From Streptomyces sp. Root431 (lineage in GTDB: Bacteria; Actinomycetota; Actinomycetes; Streptomycetales; Streptomycetaceae): a stretch of DNA of 64,000 bases. The notes beneath the pieces are model-generated. The model was not told the DNA's origin. It ran no database searches and saw only the letters and a program-made list of their open reading frames with translations. The position numbers were made by a program, and so were the translations under genes. The stretch's first letter is position 1; each line of letters opens with the position of its first letter. The stretch spans positions 186,077 to 250,076 of the forward strand of contig NZ_LMEI01000007.1 in NCBI RefSeq assembly GCF_001426585.1, given 5' to 3'. Positions 1 to 8,671 of this stretch are shown piece after piece.

Positions 1-308
1 GTCTCCAGCTCCCAGACCCGGTCGGGGGCCTCCTGGGCGTGCAGCTCGGCCATCCGCCACTGGTTGAGGAACTTCCCGCCGCGCATGGTGTCGCGGAAGT
101 GCGTCTTCCAGTCGTCGTGCTCGTTGGCATTGGCCATGGAGGCGGCGATGCCGCCCTCGGCCATGACGGTGTGGGCCTTGCCGAAGAGGGACTTGCAGAT
201 CACGGCGGTACGGGCGCCCGCCCGGCGCGCCTCGATCGCGGCCCGCAGCCCGGCCCCTCCGGCGCCCACCACGACCACGTCCCACTGCTGTCGTTCCACC
301 ACTGCCAT
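1..308 (-). CDS. sdhA: Fumarate reductase/succinate dehydrogenase flavoprotein subunit (5' part only)
   Basis: The first 102 codons are visible, running off the left edge. After a short leader, the protein opens with a beta-alpha-beta FAD-binding motif (VVVVGAGGAGLRAAIEARR, about residues 11-29). KAHTVMAEGGIAAS follows, around the His that in this family carries covalent FAD, and then an N-terminal stretch typical of SdhA/FrdA. It oxidises succinate or reduces fumarate at the cytoplasmic face, passing electrons to an Fe-S subunit presumably beyond the edge. The ATG at 308 follows a GAGG that lies inside a 16-bp tandem repeat. It forms an operon with the membrane subunit upstream on the same strand. 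Succinate dehydrogenase cannot be told from fumarate reductase here. Confidence 0.9.
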   Translation of the reverse strand, partial: MAVVERQQWDVVVVGAGGAGLRAAIEARRAGARTAVICKSLFGKAHTVMAEGGIAASMANANEHDDWKTHFRDTMRGGKFLNQWRMAELHAQEAPDRVWELE

Positions 309-309
309 C

Positions 310-373
310 TCAGAAGAACCTCACGTCAGAAGAACCTCACGTCAGTAGGACCTCGGGTCAGAAGAACCTCGGG
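310..373. repeat. Four tandem 16-bp repeats spanning a stop codon and the sdhA leader
   Basis: Units at 310-325, 326-341, 342-357 and 358-373. Units 1 and 2 are identical; 3 and 4 differ by a few bases. On the minus strand each unit contains a GAGGT run and ends in TGA. Unit 4 is the last codons and stop of the cytochrome b-like gene; units 3, 2 and 1 are extra copies filling the intergenic space. The GAGG of unit 1 is positioned as the ribosome binding site of the flavoprotein gene. Confidence 0.9.
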
Positions 374-1179
374 TCGTCGAAGGCGCCGGTCGCGAGCAGG
401 TACACGTACAGATCGCACACGGCGACGCTGATCAGCGAGGCCCAGGCGAGCTGCATGTGCCGTCGGTTCAGCCGTCCGGTCCAGGTCCACAGCCGGTAGC
501 GGACGGGGTGCTTCGAGAAGTGCCGGAGCCGCCCGCCGACGATGTGCCGGCAGGAGTGGCAGGACAGGGTGTACGCCCAGATCAGGGCGATGTTCACGAG
601 GAAGATCAGCGTCCCGAGCCCCGCGTGCCCCCAGGCGTACGAGGAGTCGCGGAAGGTCAGGACGGTGTCGTACGTGAGGATCCCGGCGACCGGCAGCGCC
701 GCGTAGAAGAAGTAGCGGTGGACGTTCTGAAGGATCAGCGGGAAGCGGGTCTCGCCCGTGTACGTACGGTGGGGCTCGGCGACCGCGCAGGCCGGGGGAG
801 ACGCCCAGAAGCCGCGGTAGTACGCCTTGCGGTAGTAGTAGCAGGTCAGGCGGAAGCCGAGCGGGAAGATCAGGATCAGCAGGGCGGGGGAGAGCCCCCA
901 CCAGCTGCCGAAGACCTCCCAGTTCGGCCCGCCCTTCATGGGGACGCAGTTCGACGCCAGACACGGCGAGTAGAACGGCGAGACGTAAGGGGCCGCGTAG
1001 TAGTCGGCGGCGGCGAACGCCCGCCAGGTCGAGTACGCGACGAAGGCGAGCAGACCGGCCGCGGTGGCGGCGGGGGAGAGCCACCAGCGGTCGGTGCGCA
1101 GATGGCGGGCGGCGATGGAGGCGCGCCCCGGAGAGCGCACCCCCGTCGCGGACCCGGGCGGTTCCGTACCTGTGGCCAA
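358..1179 (-). CDS. Cytochrome b-like membrane anchor subunit of succinate dehydrogenase/fumarate reductase
   Basis: A 273-aa polytopic membrane protein with about five hydrophobic segments (near residues 35-55, 95-115, 150-175, 180-205 and 245-265) and His residues suited to haem ligation, including a CHSCRH motif near residue 207. It sits directly upstream of the flavoprotein gene in the same operon, so its likely role is to anchor the catalytic subunits and pass electrons to or from quinone. The start is a TTG at 1179, chosen because a near-perfect AGGAGGG lies 5 nt upstream and no ATG or GTG fits better. The exact family (b558-type or other) is not certain. Confidence 0.8.
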   Translation of the reverse strand: MATGTEPPGSATGVRSPGRASIAARHLRTDRWWLSPAATAAGLLAFVAYSTWRAFAAADYYAAPYVSPFYSPCLASNCVPMKGGPNWEVFGSWWGLSPALLILIFPLGFRLTCYYYRKAYYRGFWASPPACAVAEPHRTYTGETRFPLILQNVHRYFFYAALPVAGILTYDTVLTFRDSSYAWGHAGLGTLIFLVNIALIWAYTLSCHSCRHIVGGRLRHFSKHPVRYRLWTWTGRLNRRHMQLAWASLISVAVCDLYVYLLATGAFDDPRFF

Positions 1180-1211
1180 CAGGCCCTCCTACGGTCGGTT
1201 GCCGGTACGTC

Positions 1212-1436
1212 CTATGGCGCGTGGCGGTCGCGTGCTCCCAGTCCCTCGTCGTCCACGTCCTTCCACAGCCCGCTGTCGTACGGGGCGTCGGGGATGGTCA
1301 CGAGGCTCTCGGCGCGGGCGGCGGGCGGCGGGGGAGTGCCCCGCTCCGCGGCGATGCCGCGCTCCAGCTGGCCGACCGTGCGGACCAGGTCTTCGAGGCA
1401 GCGCTTGACGGCCGCCAGATCGTCCTGAACGGACAT
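1212..1436 (-). CDS. Small conserved hypothetical protein, first gene of the sdh-like operon
   Basis: A 74-aa soluble, charged protein. Residues 1-30 form an amphipathic helix (MSVQDDLAAVKRCLEDLVRT) and a Pro-rich middle follows. The ATG at 1436 is preceded by GAGGG at good distance, and 32 nt separate its stop from the SD/TTG of the cytochrome b-like gene. Together these support a real gene co-transcribed with the sdh-like genes. No domain is recognised. The N-terminal helix could mediate dimerisation. Function unknown; it could be an assembly or accessory factor of the complex by position only. Confidence 0.65.
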   Translation of the reverse strand: MSVQDDLAAVKRCLEDLVRTVGQLERGIAAERGTPPPPAARAESLVTIPDAPYDSGLWKDVDDEGLGARDRHAP

Positions 1437-1684
1437 GGGTTGCCCTCACTTCCGCGAGCGGCTTCCGCAGGAGTGTCGCGCGTCACATCTCGCTTGGGAA
1501 GCCATGTGCACGGGATTCCACTCGTCCGGAGCGCACCGTCCCCGGGCTGTTGGGCCGCACGAGTGGGGTTTTCCGGACGTGCCGCCGTGTCGCCGTGGCC
1601 GGATCCGCTCCGTCCTTTTCAGTGTATGAGCAATAGGTCTGATCATCTCCAAATGGCATAAATCTGGACGAAGGGGTACAAGTC

Positions 1685-4093
1685 ATGTCCCAGTTCGGCG
1701 CCCCTCGCGGGAGGACATGCTCCAGGAGCCCCCGCTCCCGCACGCTCCGCTCCGTCGCCACCCTCACCAGTGCGGTCCTCGCCGTCACCGTGCTCGCCGG
1801 CTGCAGCTCCGGCGACGACACCGGCGAAGCCCCGGCCGCAGCCCAGGACAACGCCCCCGCCAAGCGCGAAGCGGTGGCCGACGGCGGCACCCTGCGCTGG
1901 GCCGTCGACGCGCTGCCCACCACCCTCAACAGCTTCCAGGCCGACGCCGACGGCACCACCGCCCGCATCGCCGGGGCCGTGCTCCCCTCCCTCTACACGA
2001 TCGACGAGCGGGGCCGACCGCAGCTGAACCCGGACTACCTGGAGTCCGCGCAGGTCGTCGAGACCGAGCCCAAGCAGGTCGTCCTCTACAAGCTCAACCA
2101 GCAGGCGGTGTGGAGCGACGGACGCGAGATCGGGGCCCCCGACTTCGTCGCCCAGTGGCGGGCGCTGAGCGGCCGCGACACCGCGTACTGGACCGCCCGC
2201 AACTCCGGCTACGAGCGGATCGAGAAGATCGAGAAGGGCAAGAACGACCTGGAGGTGCGGATCACCTTCTCCAAGCCCTACGCCGACTGGCAGTCCCTCT
2301 TCACCCCGCTCTACCCCAAGCAGGTGATGGGCTCCCCGAACTCCTTCAACGACGGGGCGCGCACCACGCTCAAGGCCACTGCAGGACCGTTCCTGCTGAA
2401 GTCGATCAACCGCGGGAGCGGCGACGTCACCCTGACCCGCAACCCCCGCTGGTGGGGGCAGTCCGCCAAGCTCGACAGCCTCGTCCTCAAGGCCGTCCCC
2501 CGGGCCGACCGGGCAGCGGCCCTCGCCGCGGACAAGCTCGACCTGGCCGAGATCGATCGCTCCACGGCCGACCGGATCGCCCTCGCGCTCCGCGACGCCC
2601 GCGCCGGCCGGAACGGCGCTCAGGCGGCCCTCGCCCACGGCCCCGGCTCGGCGATCACCTCCTCCAAGGCCCTGGAGTCCTGGGCCCTCGCGCACGGCTC
2701 CGACGAGGAGAAGGCGGAAGAGGTGCAGGCCGCACGCCAGAAGAACCAGAAGGCCGTCGCCCGATACGCGAGCGAGCAGGACGCCCTCGCCGGCTTCGTG
2801 GTCCGCAAGTCCCTGGAGCCCGCCTACACTCAGCTCTCCCTGAACGGCGAGTCCGGCGCGCTCGCCGACGAGCGCGTACGACGGGCGGTGGCCCGCGCCA
2901 TCAACCGCCAGGAGCTGGCCGAATCCGTACTCAAGCCGCTCGGCCTCCCGGCGACGCCCCCCGGCAGCCACCTGGCCCTCGCCGGGCAGGCGGCGTACGC
3001 GGACAGCAGCGACGCGCTCGGCGACCAGGACACCAAGGAGGCGCGGGCGCTCCTCGCCGACGCGGGCTGGGTCCCCGGCGGGGCGGCCCGCAAGCCGGCC
3101 GGCGCGAAGGACGGCGCCGAGGCCGGCAGCGAGGCGGAGAAGGCGAAGAAGGCGAAGACCGAGAAGGCGGAGCAGGAGAAGAAGGACAAGAAGGCCGACG
3201 GCTCCACCGACGCCAAGAAGAAGGCGGACACCGCCTCCGACGAGGGCCTCTACATCGTCGGCGACGACAAGCCGGGCGACCCCAGGGCCCTCCCCGCCCC
3301 CGTCATCGGCGCCGCGGGCCCCGAGAACGGCACCGGCATCCTCGCCCCGGCCCCCGCCGCCGCACGCCAGAGCGCCGCGCTCCTCGCCCGCGCCGAGGCG
3401 CTCGACACCGGCGCGGGCTCGGGCGCCCGGGCCGCCCACTCGGTCACCAAGCCGGACCGGGGAGTCGCCGGGGCCTACGCCCCGCTCGGCACCGCCGCCC
3501 CCGTGACCGCGCCCCAGGCCTCGCGGGCCCTCGGCAAGGACGGCAAGGAACTCAGCCTCCGCTTCGTCCTGCCCTCCGGGCCCGGCTCCGAGTCGCTGCG
3601 CGCCGTCGGCGACCGGATCGTCCGGATGCTCGACGCCGTGGGGATCCGCACGCAGGTCACCAAGGTCTCCGACGACAGCTTCTTCAAGGACCACGTCGCC
3701 GCCGGCGACTACGACCTGGCCCTCTACTCCTGGCCGGCCTCCGCCTTCCCGGCGACCGACGCCCGGCCCATCTTCGCCAAGCCCGAGCCCGCGTCGGACG
3801 GCTCGCTCCTGGTCGAGCAGAACTACTCGCGGGTCGGCACCGACCGCATCGACCAGCTCTTCGACCAGGCGGCCGGGACGCTCGACGAGGAGGAGTCCCG
3901 CGAGCTCGTCCGCCAGGCCGACGCCCGCATCTGGGCCGCGGCCGGTTCCATCCCCCTCTACCAGCGCCCGCAGCTCGTCGCCGCGAAGGCCGAGATCGTG
4001 AACGCGGGGGCCTGGGGCCTCGCCGGACCCCGCTACCAGGACATCGGCTTCAAGAAGCCCGAATCCTCCAAGGGAGCAGAGCGAAACCGCTGA
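1685..4093 (+). CDS. LpqW-like solute-binding (SBP family 5) lipoprotein with a Lys-rich insertion
   Basis: An 802-aa lipoprotein. The Arg-rich n-region and hydrophobic segment end in the lipobox LAGC (Cys about 39). An SBP_bac_5-type domain follows (LRWAVDALPTTLNSF near 60; VWSDGREIGAPDFVAQWRAL near 145). Most oligopeptide-binding proteins are about 540 aa. Here a low-complexity Lys/Ala/Glu insertion (about residues 475-520) and an Ala/Pro linker separate two halves of the fold. No permease or ATPase genes adjoin; typA follows, as for LpqW in mycobacteria (remembered synteny), where it acts in cell-envelope glycolipid regulation rather than transport. The ATG is supported by GAAGGGG 9 nt upstream. 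Streptomyces lacks lipoarabinomannan of the mycobacterial type, so the role is open. Confidence 0.8.
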   Translation: MSQFGAPRGRTCSRSPRSRTLRSVATLTSAVLAVTVLAGCSSGDDTGEAPAAAQDNAPAKREAVADGGTLRWAVDALPTTLNSFQADADGTTARIAGAVLPSLYTIDERGRPQLNPDYLESAQVVETEPKQVVLYKLNQQAVWSDGREIGAPDFVAQWRALSGRDTAYWTARNSGYERIEKIEKGKNDLEVRITFSKPYADWQSLFTPLYPKQVMGSPNSFNDGARTTLKATAGPFLLKSINRGSGDVTLTRNPRWWGQSAKLDSLVLKAVPRADRAAALAADKLDLAEIDRSTADRIALALRDARAGRNGAQAALAHGPGSAITSSKALESWALAHGSDEEKAEEVQAARQKNQKAVARYASEQDALAGFVVRKSLEPAYTQLSLNGESGALADERVRRAVARAINRQELAESVLKPLGLPATPPGSHLALAGQAAYADSSDALGDQDTKEARALLADAGWVPGGAARKPAGAKDGAEAGSEAEKAKKAKTEKAEQEKKDKKADGSTDAKKKADTASDEGLYIVGDDKPGDPRALPAPVIGAAGPENGTGILAPAPAAARQSAALLARAEALDTGAGSGARAAHSVTKPDRGVAGAYAPLGTAAPVTAPQASRALGKDGKELSLRFVLPSGPGSESLRAVGDRIVRMLDAVGIRTQVTKVSDDSFFKDHVAAGDYDLALYSWPASAFPATDARPIFAKPEPASDGSLLVEQNYSRVGTDRIDQLFDQAAGTLDEEESRELVRQADARIWAAAGSIPLYQRPQLVAAKAEIVNAGAWGLAGPRYQDIGFKKPESSKGAERNR

Positions 4094-4473
4094 AAGCTCC
4101 AAAGTCTCCGAAACCGCTGATCACAACCTCAGAACCAGCTCAAGTTCCTTGCCCGCCGGTGATCCCGGCGGGCAGGATCGCGTCGGCCGCTTGACCCGGC
4201 CGGTCCGCTGTCACACCGCAGTCGCACCACAGCACCACAGATGCCGTGCCCGGAGCGTCCCCAGCGCGACCGGGCACACGCCGAAGCAGCCTGAGCACAC
4301 GCCGAAGCAGCCTGAGCACACTCCGAAACCCCCCAGTAGACCCTCTCGGATCCGGGCGGGGAAGCCCCTTGCGCGGCAGCCCCGTACCATAGGACATAGC
4401 CGTGGCGCGTCCGCCCGGCGGGCGTACGAGGAACTGACGCCGCACCCACGATCCGAGAGAAGCGCAAGCACCC
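4094..4473 (+). promoter_or_regulatory. Gene-free leader region upstream of typA
   Basis: 380 bp between the LpqW-like gene and typA. It holds a tandem 21-bp repeat (annotated separately) and a possible sigma70-type promoter: TTGCGC at 4369-4374 and TAGGAC at 4390-4395. The 15-nt spacer is short, so this is tentative. A GAGAGAAGCG run lies just before the typA ATG. No further ORF with credible start signals was seen. Confidence 0.4.
4274..4330. repeat. Tandem 21-bp direct repeat, two full copies and one partial
   Basis: Units at 4274-4294 and 4295-4315 are identical. A third, diverged copy starts at 4316 and decays after about 15 bases. The repeat lies upstream of the candidate typA promoter. 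It may be simple slippage or a multi-site regulator target. Confidence 0.85.
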
Positions 4474-6375
4474 ATGCCCACGCGCCACGACATCCGTAAC
4501 GTCGCCATCGTCGCCCACGTCGACCATGGCAAGACGACCATCGTCGACGCCATGCTCAAGCAGGCCGGTGCCTTCGCCGCCCACCAGCAGCTCGACGACC
4601 GCATGATGGACTCGAACGACCTGGAACGTGAGAAGGGCATCACGATCCTCGCCAAGAACACGGCGGTGAAGTATCACCCCAAGGACGGCGGGGCCCCGAT
4701 CACGATCAACATCATCGACACCCCCGGCCACGCCGACTTCGGTGGCGAGGTCGAGCGCGGTCTGTCGATGGTGGACGCGGTCGTCCTCCTCGTGGACGCC
4801 TCCGAGGGTCCGCTTCCGCAGACCCGCTTCGTGCTGCGCAAGGCCCTCCAGCAGCGCAAGCCCGTCATCCTCTGCATCAACAAGACGGACCGCCCGGACT
4901 CCCGGATCGACGAGGTCGTCAACGAGACCTACGACCTGTTCCTGGACCTGGACGCGGACGAGGACCAGATCGAGTTCCCGATCGTCTACGCCTGCGGCCG
5001 TGACGGCATCGCCTCGCTGACCAAGCCGGAGAACGGCACGGTCCCGCAGGACTCCGAGAACCTGGAGCCGTTCTTCTCGGCCATCCTCGAGCACGTCCCG
5101 GCCCCGGTGTACGACGAGGAGGCCCCGCTCCAGGCCCACGTCACCAACCTGGACGCCGACAACTTCCTCGGCCGCATCGCGCTCCTCCGCGTCGAGCAGG
5201 GCGAGCTGCGCAAGGGCCAGACGGTCGCGTGGATCAAGCGGGACGGCACGATCTCCAACGTCCGCATCACCGAGCTGATGATGACCGAGGCGCTCACCCG
5301 GAAGCCGGCCGAGGTCGCCGGCCCCGGTGACATCTGCGCCGTCGCCGGTATCCCCGACATCATGATCGGCGAGACCCTGGCCGACCCGGAGAACCCGATC
5401 GCGCTGCCGCTGATCACGGTCGACCAGCCGGCCATCTCCATGACCATCGGCACCAACACCTCGCCGCTCGTCGGCCGCGGTGGCACGGGCAAGGGCGCGG
5501 ACGCCAAGTCCGCGGTCAAGCAGCGCAAGGTCACCGCCCGCCAGGTCAAGGACCGTCTGGACCGCGAGCTGATCGGTAACGTCTCGCTCCGCGTCCTCGA
5601 CACCGAGCGTCCCGACGCCTGGGAGGTCCAGGGCCGTGGTGAGCTCGCGCTCGCCATCCTGGTCGAGCAGATGCGCCGCGAGGGCTTCGAGCTCACCATC
5701 GGCAAGCCGCAGGTCGTCACCAAGGAGGTCGACGGCAAGACCCACGAGCCCGTCGAGCGCCTCACGGTCGACGTGCCCGAGGAGCACATGGGCGCCGTCA
5801 CGCAGCTCATGGGCGTCCGCAAGGGCCGCATGGACAACATGTCGAACCACGGCTCCGGCTGGGTCCGCATGGAGTTCGTCGTTCCGTCCCGTGGCCTCAT
5901 CGGCTTCCGTACGGAGTTCCTGACCAACACCCGCGGTACGGGCATCGCCCACTCGATCCACGAGGGCCACGAGCCGTGGTTCGGCACGCTGACGACCCGT
6001 AACAACGGTTCGCTGGTCGCCGACCGCGCCGGCGCCGTCACCGCCTTCGCGATGACGAACCTCCAGGAGCGCGGCGTCCTGTTCACCGACCCCGGCACCG
6101 AGGTGTACGAGGGCATGATCGTCGGCGAGAACTCGCGCTCCGACGACATGGACGTGAACATCACCAAGGAGAAGAAGCTCACCAACATGCGCTCCTCCTC
6201 CGCCGACTCCTTCGAGGCGATCGTCCCGCCGCGGAAGCTGTCCCTGGAGCAGTCCCTGGAGTTCTGCCGCGACGACGAGTGCGTCGAGGTGACCCCGGAG
6301 GCCGTGCGCATCCGCAAGGTCATCCTGGACCAGAACGCGCGCGGTCGTGCGTCTTCCCGTGCCAAGAACGGCTGA
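4474..6375 (+). CDS. typA: Ribosome-associated GTPase TypA/BipA
   Basis: 633 aa, normal length for the family. G1 P-loop AHVDHGKTT (about 14-22), the switch region with the EKGITI motif (about 52-57), G3 DTPGH (about 84-88) and G4 NKTD (about 138-141) are all present. EF-G-like beta-barrel, III and V domains and the TypA C-terminal domain follow ([17 protein letters not shown] near 473). TypA binds the 70S ribosome and hydrolyses GTP, aiding 50S assembly and stress adaptation. The ATG at 4474 starts the classic [18 protein letters not shown] sequence. The gene is followed by a strong terminator at 6462, so it is likely monocistronic. Confidence 0.97.
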   Translation: MPTRHDIRNVAIVAHVDHGKTTIVDAMLKQAGAFAAHQQLDDRMMDSNDLEREKGITILAKNTAVKYHPKDGGAPITINIIDTPGHADFGGEVERGLSMVDAVVLLVDASEGPLPQTRFVLRKALQQRKPVILCINKTDRPDSRIDEVVNETYDLFLDLDADEDQIEFPIVYACGRDGIASLTKPENGTVPQDSENLEPFFSAILEHVPAPVYDEEAPLQAHVTNLDADNFLGRIALLRVEQGELRKGQTVAWIKRDGTISNVRITELMMTEALTRKPAEVAGPGDICAVAGIPDIMIGETLADPENPIALPLITVDQPAISMTIGTNTSPLVGRGGTGKGADAKSAVKQRKVTARQVKDRLDRELIGNVSLRVLDTERPDAWEVQGRGELALAILVEQMRREGFELTIGKPQVVTKEVDGKTHEPVERLTVDVPEEHMGAVTQLMGVRKGRMDNMSNHGSGWVRMEFVVPSRGLIGFRTEFLTNTRGTGIAHSIHEGHEPWFGTLTTRNNGSLVADRAGAVTAFAMTNLQERGVLFTDPGTEVYEGMIVGENSRSDDMDVNITKEKKLTNMRSSSADSFEAIVPPRKLSLEQSLEFCRDDECVEVTPEAVRIRKVILDQNARGRASSRAKNG

Positions 6376-6461
6376 GTAGGGTCGCATACGGCCGAGTGCG
6401 GCGGGGTAGATCATCGATCTGTGATCTTCGCCGCTCTCGGTTGACATAGCGTCAGGACCGG

Positions 6462-6502
6462 AGCCCGGGCCCCCACAGATACCTGTGGGGGCCCGGGCTT
6501 TT
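6462..6502 (+). terminator. Rho-independent terminator of typA
   Basis: Perfect 17-bp stem (6462-6478 with 6483-6499), 4-nt loop, followed by a T run at 6499-6502. It lies 86 nt after the typA stop. Confidence 0.92.
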
Positions 6503-6854
6503 CGTCAAGTTCCGTCAACTTCATTTCGAAGGCCAGGTGTCCGGATATCGGCCATCGCTCTCCGGTACGTGTGTTAACGGTCCGTTTCGGGCGTGTCTGT
6601 CTGTGCTCAGTTTGTCCGGATTTCGGTATCCGGGGCCTTGGTGATGTTGTCAAAACGAGACCACTTAAGTGTGGTTTACAGCCCGGACGTACTTAATAGT
6701 TGGCTCCATTGAGCTCGGGTCAATGGGTCACGCACTGTGGGGAGTGCCGACTCACGAGCACACTCGGGGCACTTGAGTGCTAGCCGTCAGGGGTGTCGGC
6801 AAAACTCGGAGTGCCCCTCTTGTAGTGACAAAGTGGACTCATGAGGAGGAACCC
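6503..6854 (+). promoter_or_regulatory. Promoter and leader region of the first oligopeptide transporter operon
   Basis: A comparatively AT-rich gene-free stretch. It contains the 10-bp palindrome CACTTAAGTG at 6662-6671, extended to imperfect CC/GG flanks. Promoter-like hexamers follow (TTTACA 6675-6680; TAGTTG 6697-6702; 16-nt spacer), a weak match. The strong SD GAGGAGGA at 6843-6850 fixes the start of the binding-protein gene at 6855. Confidence 0.5.
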
Positions 6855-8495
6855 ATGCGCGGTGCCAAGAGCGCCAAGTGGGTAACGGGCGCGATCATCG
6901 TCGCCCTGGCTGCGACCGCCTGTGGCGGGGGTAAGGGCGACGATGCCGGCAACGGCAAGGGCGCTGTTGACCCGAACGGAATTTTCTCCATCGAGCTGGG
7001 CGAGCCTGAGAAGCCCCTGCTCACCGGCGACACGATGGAGTCCAACGGCTCCGCCGTGATGGCCGGCCTGTTCTCGACCCTGGTCGACTACAAGGCCGAT
7101 GGCTCGCTGGAGATGGTGAACGCCGAGTCGGTCACCACGACGGACTCGAAGACCTGGACCGTCAAGCTCAAGCCGGGCTGGACCTTCCACGACGGCACCG
7201 CGGTGACCTCGAAGTCCTACGTGGACGCGTGGAACTGGAACGCCAGCCTGAAGAACGCCCAGGGCCTCGCGTCCTGGTTCGCGGACATCAAGGGCTACGA
7301 CAAGGTCCACCCGGACGCCGAGGGCGCCAAGCAGACCGCCGACAAGCTCGAGGGTCTGACGGTCGTCGACGAGACCACCTTCAAGATCGAGCTCTCGAAG
7401 GCCGTCCCGTACTTCGGTCACAAGCTGGCCTACATCGTCTTCGCGCCGATGGCCGAGTCCTTCTACAAGGACCCGACCGCGGGCGGCCTGAAGCCGGTCG
7501 GCAACGGTCCCTACAAGTTCAAGAACTGGGACCGCAAGAAGAAGATCGAGATCGTCCGTTACGACGACTACAAGGGCCCGAACAAGGCGAAGAACGGCGG
7601 TGTGGTCTTCAAGAACTACACCACCCTCGAGGCCGCGTACGAGGACCTGAAGTCCGGCAACGTCGACGTTCTGCGTCAGATCGCGCCGAAGGACCTCCCG
7701 GTCTACCGCCAGGACCTCGGCGACCGCGCCGTGGACCAGCCGTACTCCGCGATCCAGACCATCGCCGTCGCCTTCTACTCCGACCAGTGGAAGAAGCCGA
7801 AGGCGATCGACCCGAAGGTCATCCAGGGTCTGTCGATGGCGATCGACCGTGCCACCATCACCAAGACGGTGCTGCAGGGTACGCGTGAGCCCGCGACCGG
7901 CTGGGTCGCCAAGGGTGTCCTGGGCTTCCAGGAGGACGGTGGCGCCGGCGTCACCAAGTTCGACCCGGCGAAGGCCAAGGAGCTCATCGCGGCCGGCGGC
8001 GGCGTCCCCGGCAACAAGATCTCCATCCAGTTCAACGCCGATGGCGGCCACAAGGAGTGGGTGGACGCTGTCTGCAACTCCATCACCCAGGCCACCAGCG
8101 TCCAGTGCGTCGGCGACGGCAAGCCGGACTTCCAGGCCGACCTGACCGCTCGCAAGACCAAGCAGGTCAAGTCGCTCTACCGCTCCGGCTGGGTGCTCGA
8201 CTACCCGGTGAACGCCAACTTCATCTCCGACCTGTTCCGCACGGGTGCGGCGGGTAACCAGGGCGACTTCTCCAACAAGGCGCTGGACGCGAAGATCGCC
8301 AAGGCCGACTCGGCCGCGACGCTCGACGAGTCCGTGAAGCAGTTCCAGGCCATCGAGAAGGACCTGGTCAACTACATGCCGTCGATCCCGCTCTGGTACT
8401 ACAAGGTCAACGCGGGCTACTCCGAGAAGGTTTCGGGCGTGGCTTACGGTCAGGACGGCGACCCGATCCTGACCGGCGTCGAGGTCAAGAAGTAA
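6855..8495 (+). CDS. Oligopeptide-binding lipoprotein, BldKB-like (operon 1)
   Basis: 546-aa SBP family 5 lipoprotein. Short basic n-region, hydrophobic segment and lipobox LAATAC (Cys about 24), then Gly-rich linker and a full peptide-binding fold (WTVKLKPGWTFHDGTAVTSKSYVDAW-type signature near 100-125; VGNGPYKFKNW near 215). It should capture extracellular peptides and deliver them to the downstream permeases. An in-frame ATG upstream at 6777 is rejected because the SD GAGGAGGA sits 4 nt before 6855. In S. coelicolor, from memory, a BldK transporter lies beside typA and imports an oligopeptide signal needed for aerial growth. This operon is the better positional match, but I cannot prove orthology against its paralogue at 18558. 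Confidence 0.88.
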   Translation: MRGAKSAKWVTGAIIVALAATACGGGKGDDAGNGKGAVDPNGIFSIELGEPEKPLLTGDTMESNGSAVMAGLFSTLVDYKADGSLEMVNAESVTTTDSKTWTVKLKPGWTFHDGTAVTSKSYVDAWNWNASLKNAQGLASWFADIKGYDKVHPDAEGAKQTADKLEGLTVVDETTFKIELSKAVPYFGHKLAYIVFAPMAESFYKDPTAGGLKPVGNGPYKFKNWDRKKKIEIVRYDDYKGPNKAKNGGVVFKNYTTLEAAYEDLKSGNVDVLRQIAPKDLPVYRQDLGDRAVDQPYSAIQTIAVAFYSDQWKKPKAIDPKVIQGLSMAIDRATITKTVLQGTREPATGWVAKGVLGFQEDGGAGVTKFDPAKAKELIAAGGGVPGNKISIQFNADGGHKEWVDAVCNSITQATSVQCVGDGKPDFQADLTARKTKQVKSLYRSGWVLDYPVNANFISDLFRTGAAGNQGDFSNKALDAKIAKADSAATLDESVKQFQAIEKDLVNYMPSIPLWYYKVNAGYSEKVSGVAYGQDGDPILTGVEVKK

Positions 8496-8522
8496 TCACC
8501 CAAGCGTAGTCCGCACGCCGTC

Positions 8523-8551
8523 ACGGGACTTGACGGATCGTCAAGTCCCGT
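8523..8551 (+). terminator. Stem-loop after the first binding-protein gene (partial terminator/attenuator)
   Basis: Perfect 13-bp stem (8523-8535 with 8539-8551) and tiny loop, 28 nt after the SBP stop and inside the operon. There is no strong T tract. This position fits partial termination or mRNA 3'-end protection, which would raise binding protein over permease levels. Confidence 0.6.
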
Positions 8552-8577
8552 CTCGGTGCCCTACGCAGCGGCTGGGG

Positions 8578-8637
8578 GGCCCTTCCACGACATAGCCATG
8601 CCCGAATTCGGGCATAGCTGTGCCATGGGAGGGCCCG
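8578..8637 (+). promoter_or_regulatory. Second large imperfect stem-loop before the first permease gene
   Basis: An 18-bp perfect palindrome at 8598-8615 forms the tip. The outer arms (GGGCCC near 8578, its complement near 8632) extend it with mismatches to about 60 nt. It lies 31 nt before the permease start, so it could act as an mRNA stability element, a second terminator or an operator. Confidence 0.5.
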
Positions 8638-8671
8638 TCGGTTGCCGCTGTCACATCTCAACGGAGGCATG

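Noticed and set aside
1643..4102. 819-codon open frame antisense to the LpqW-like gene
   Set aside because: GC-skewed antisense shadow: Gly/Arg/Val-rich, no domain, no SD, exactly opposite a well-supported lipoprotein gene.
4129..6447. 772-codon open frame antisense to typA
   Set aside because: Mirrors typA codons and has no recognisable domain or start signal.
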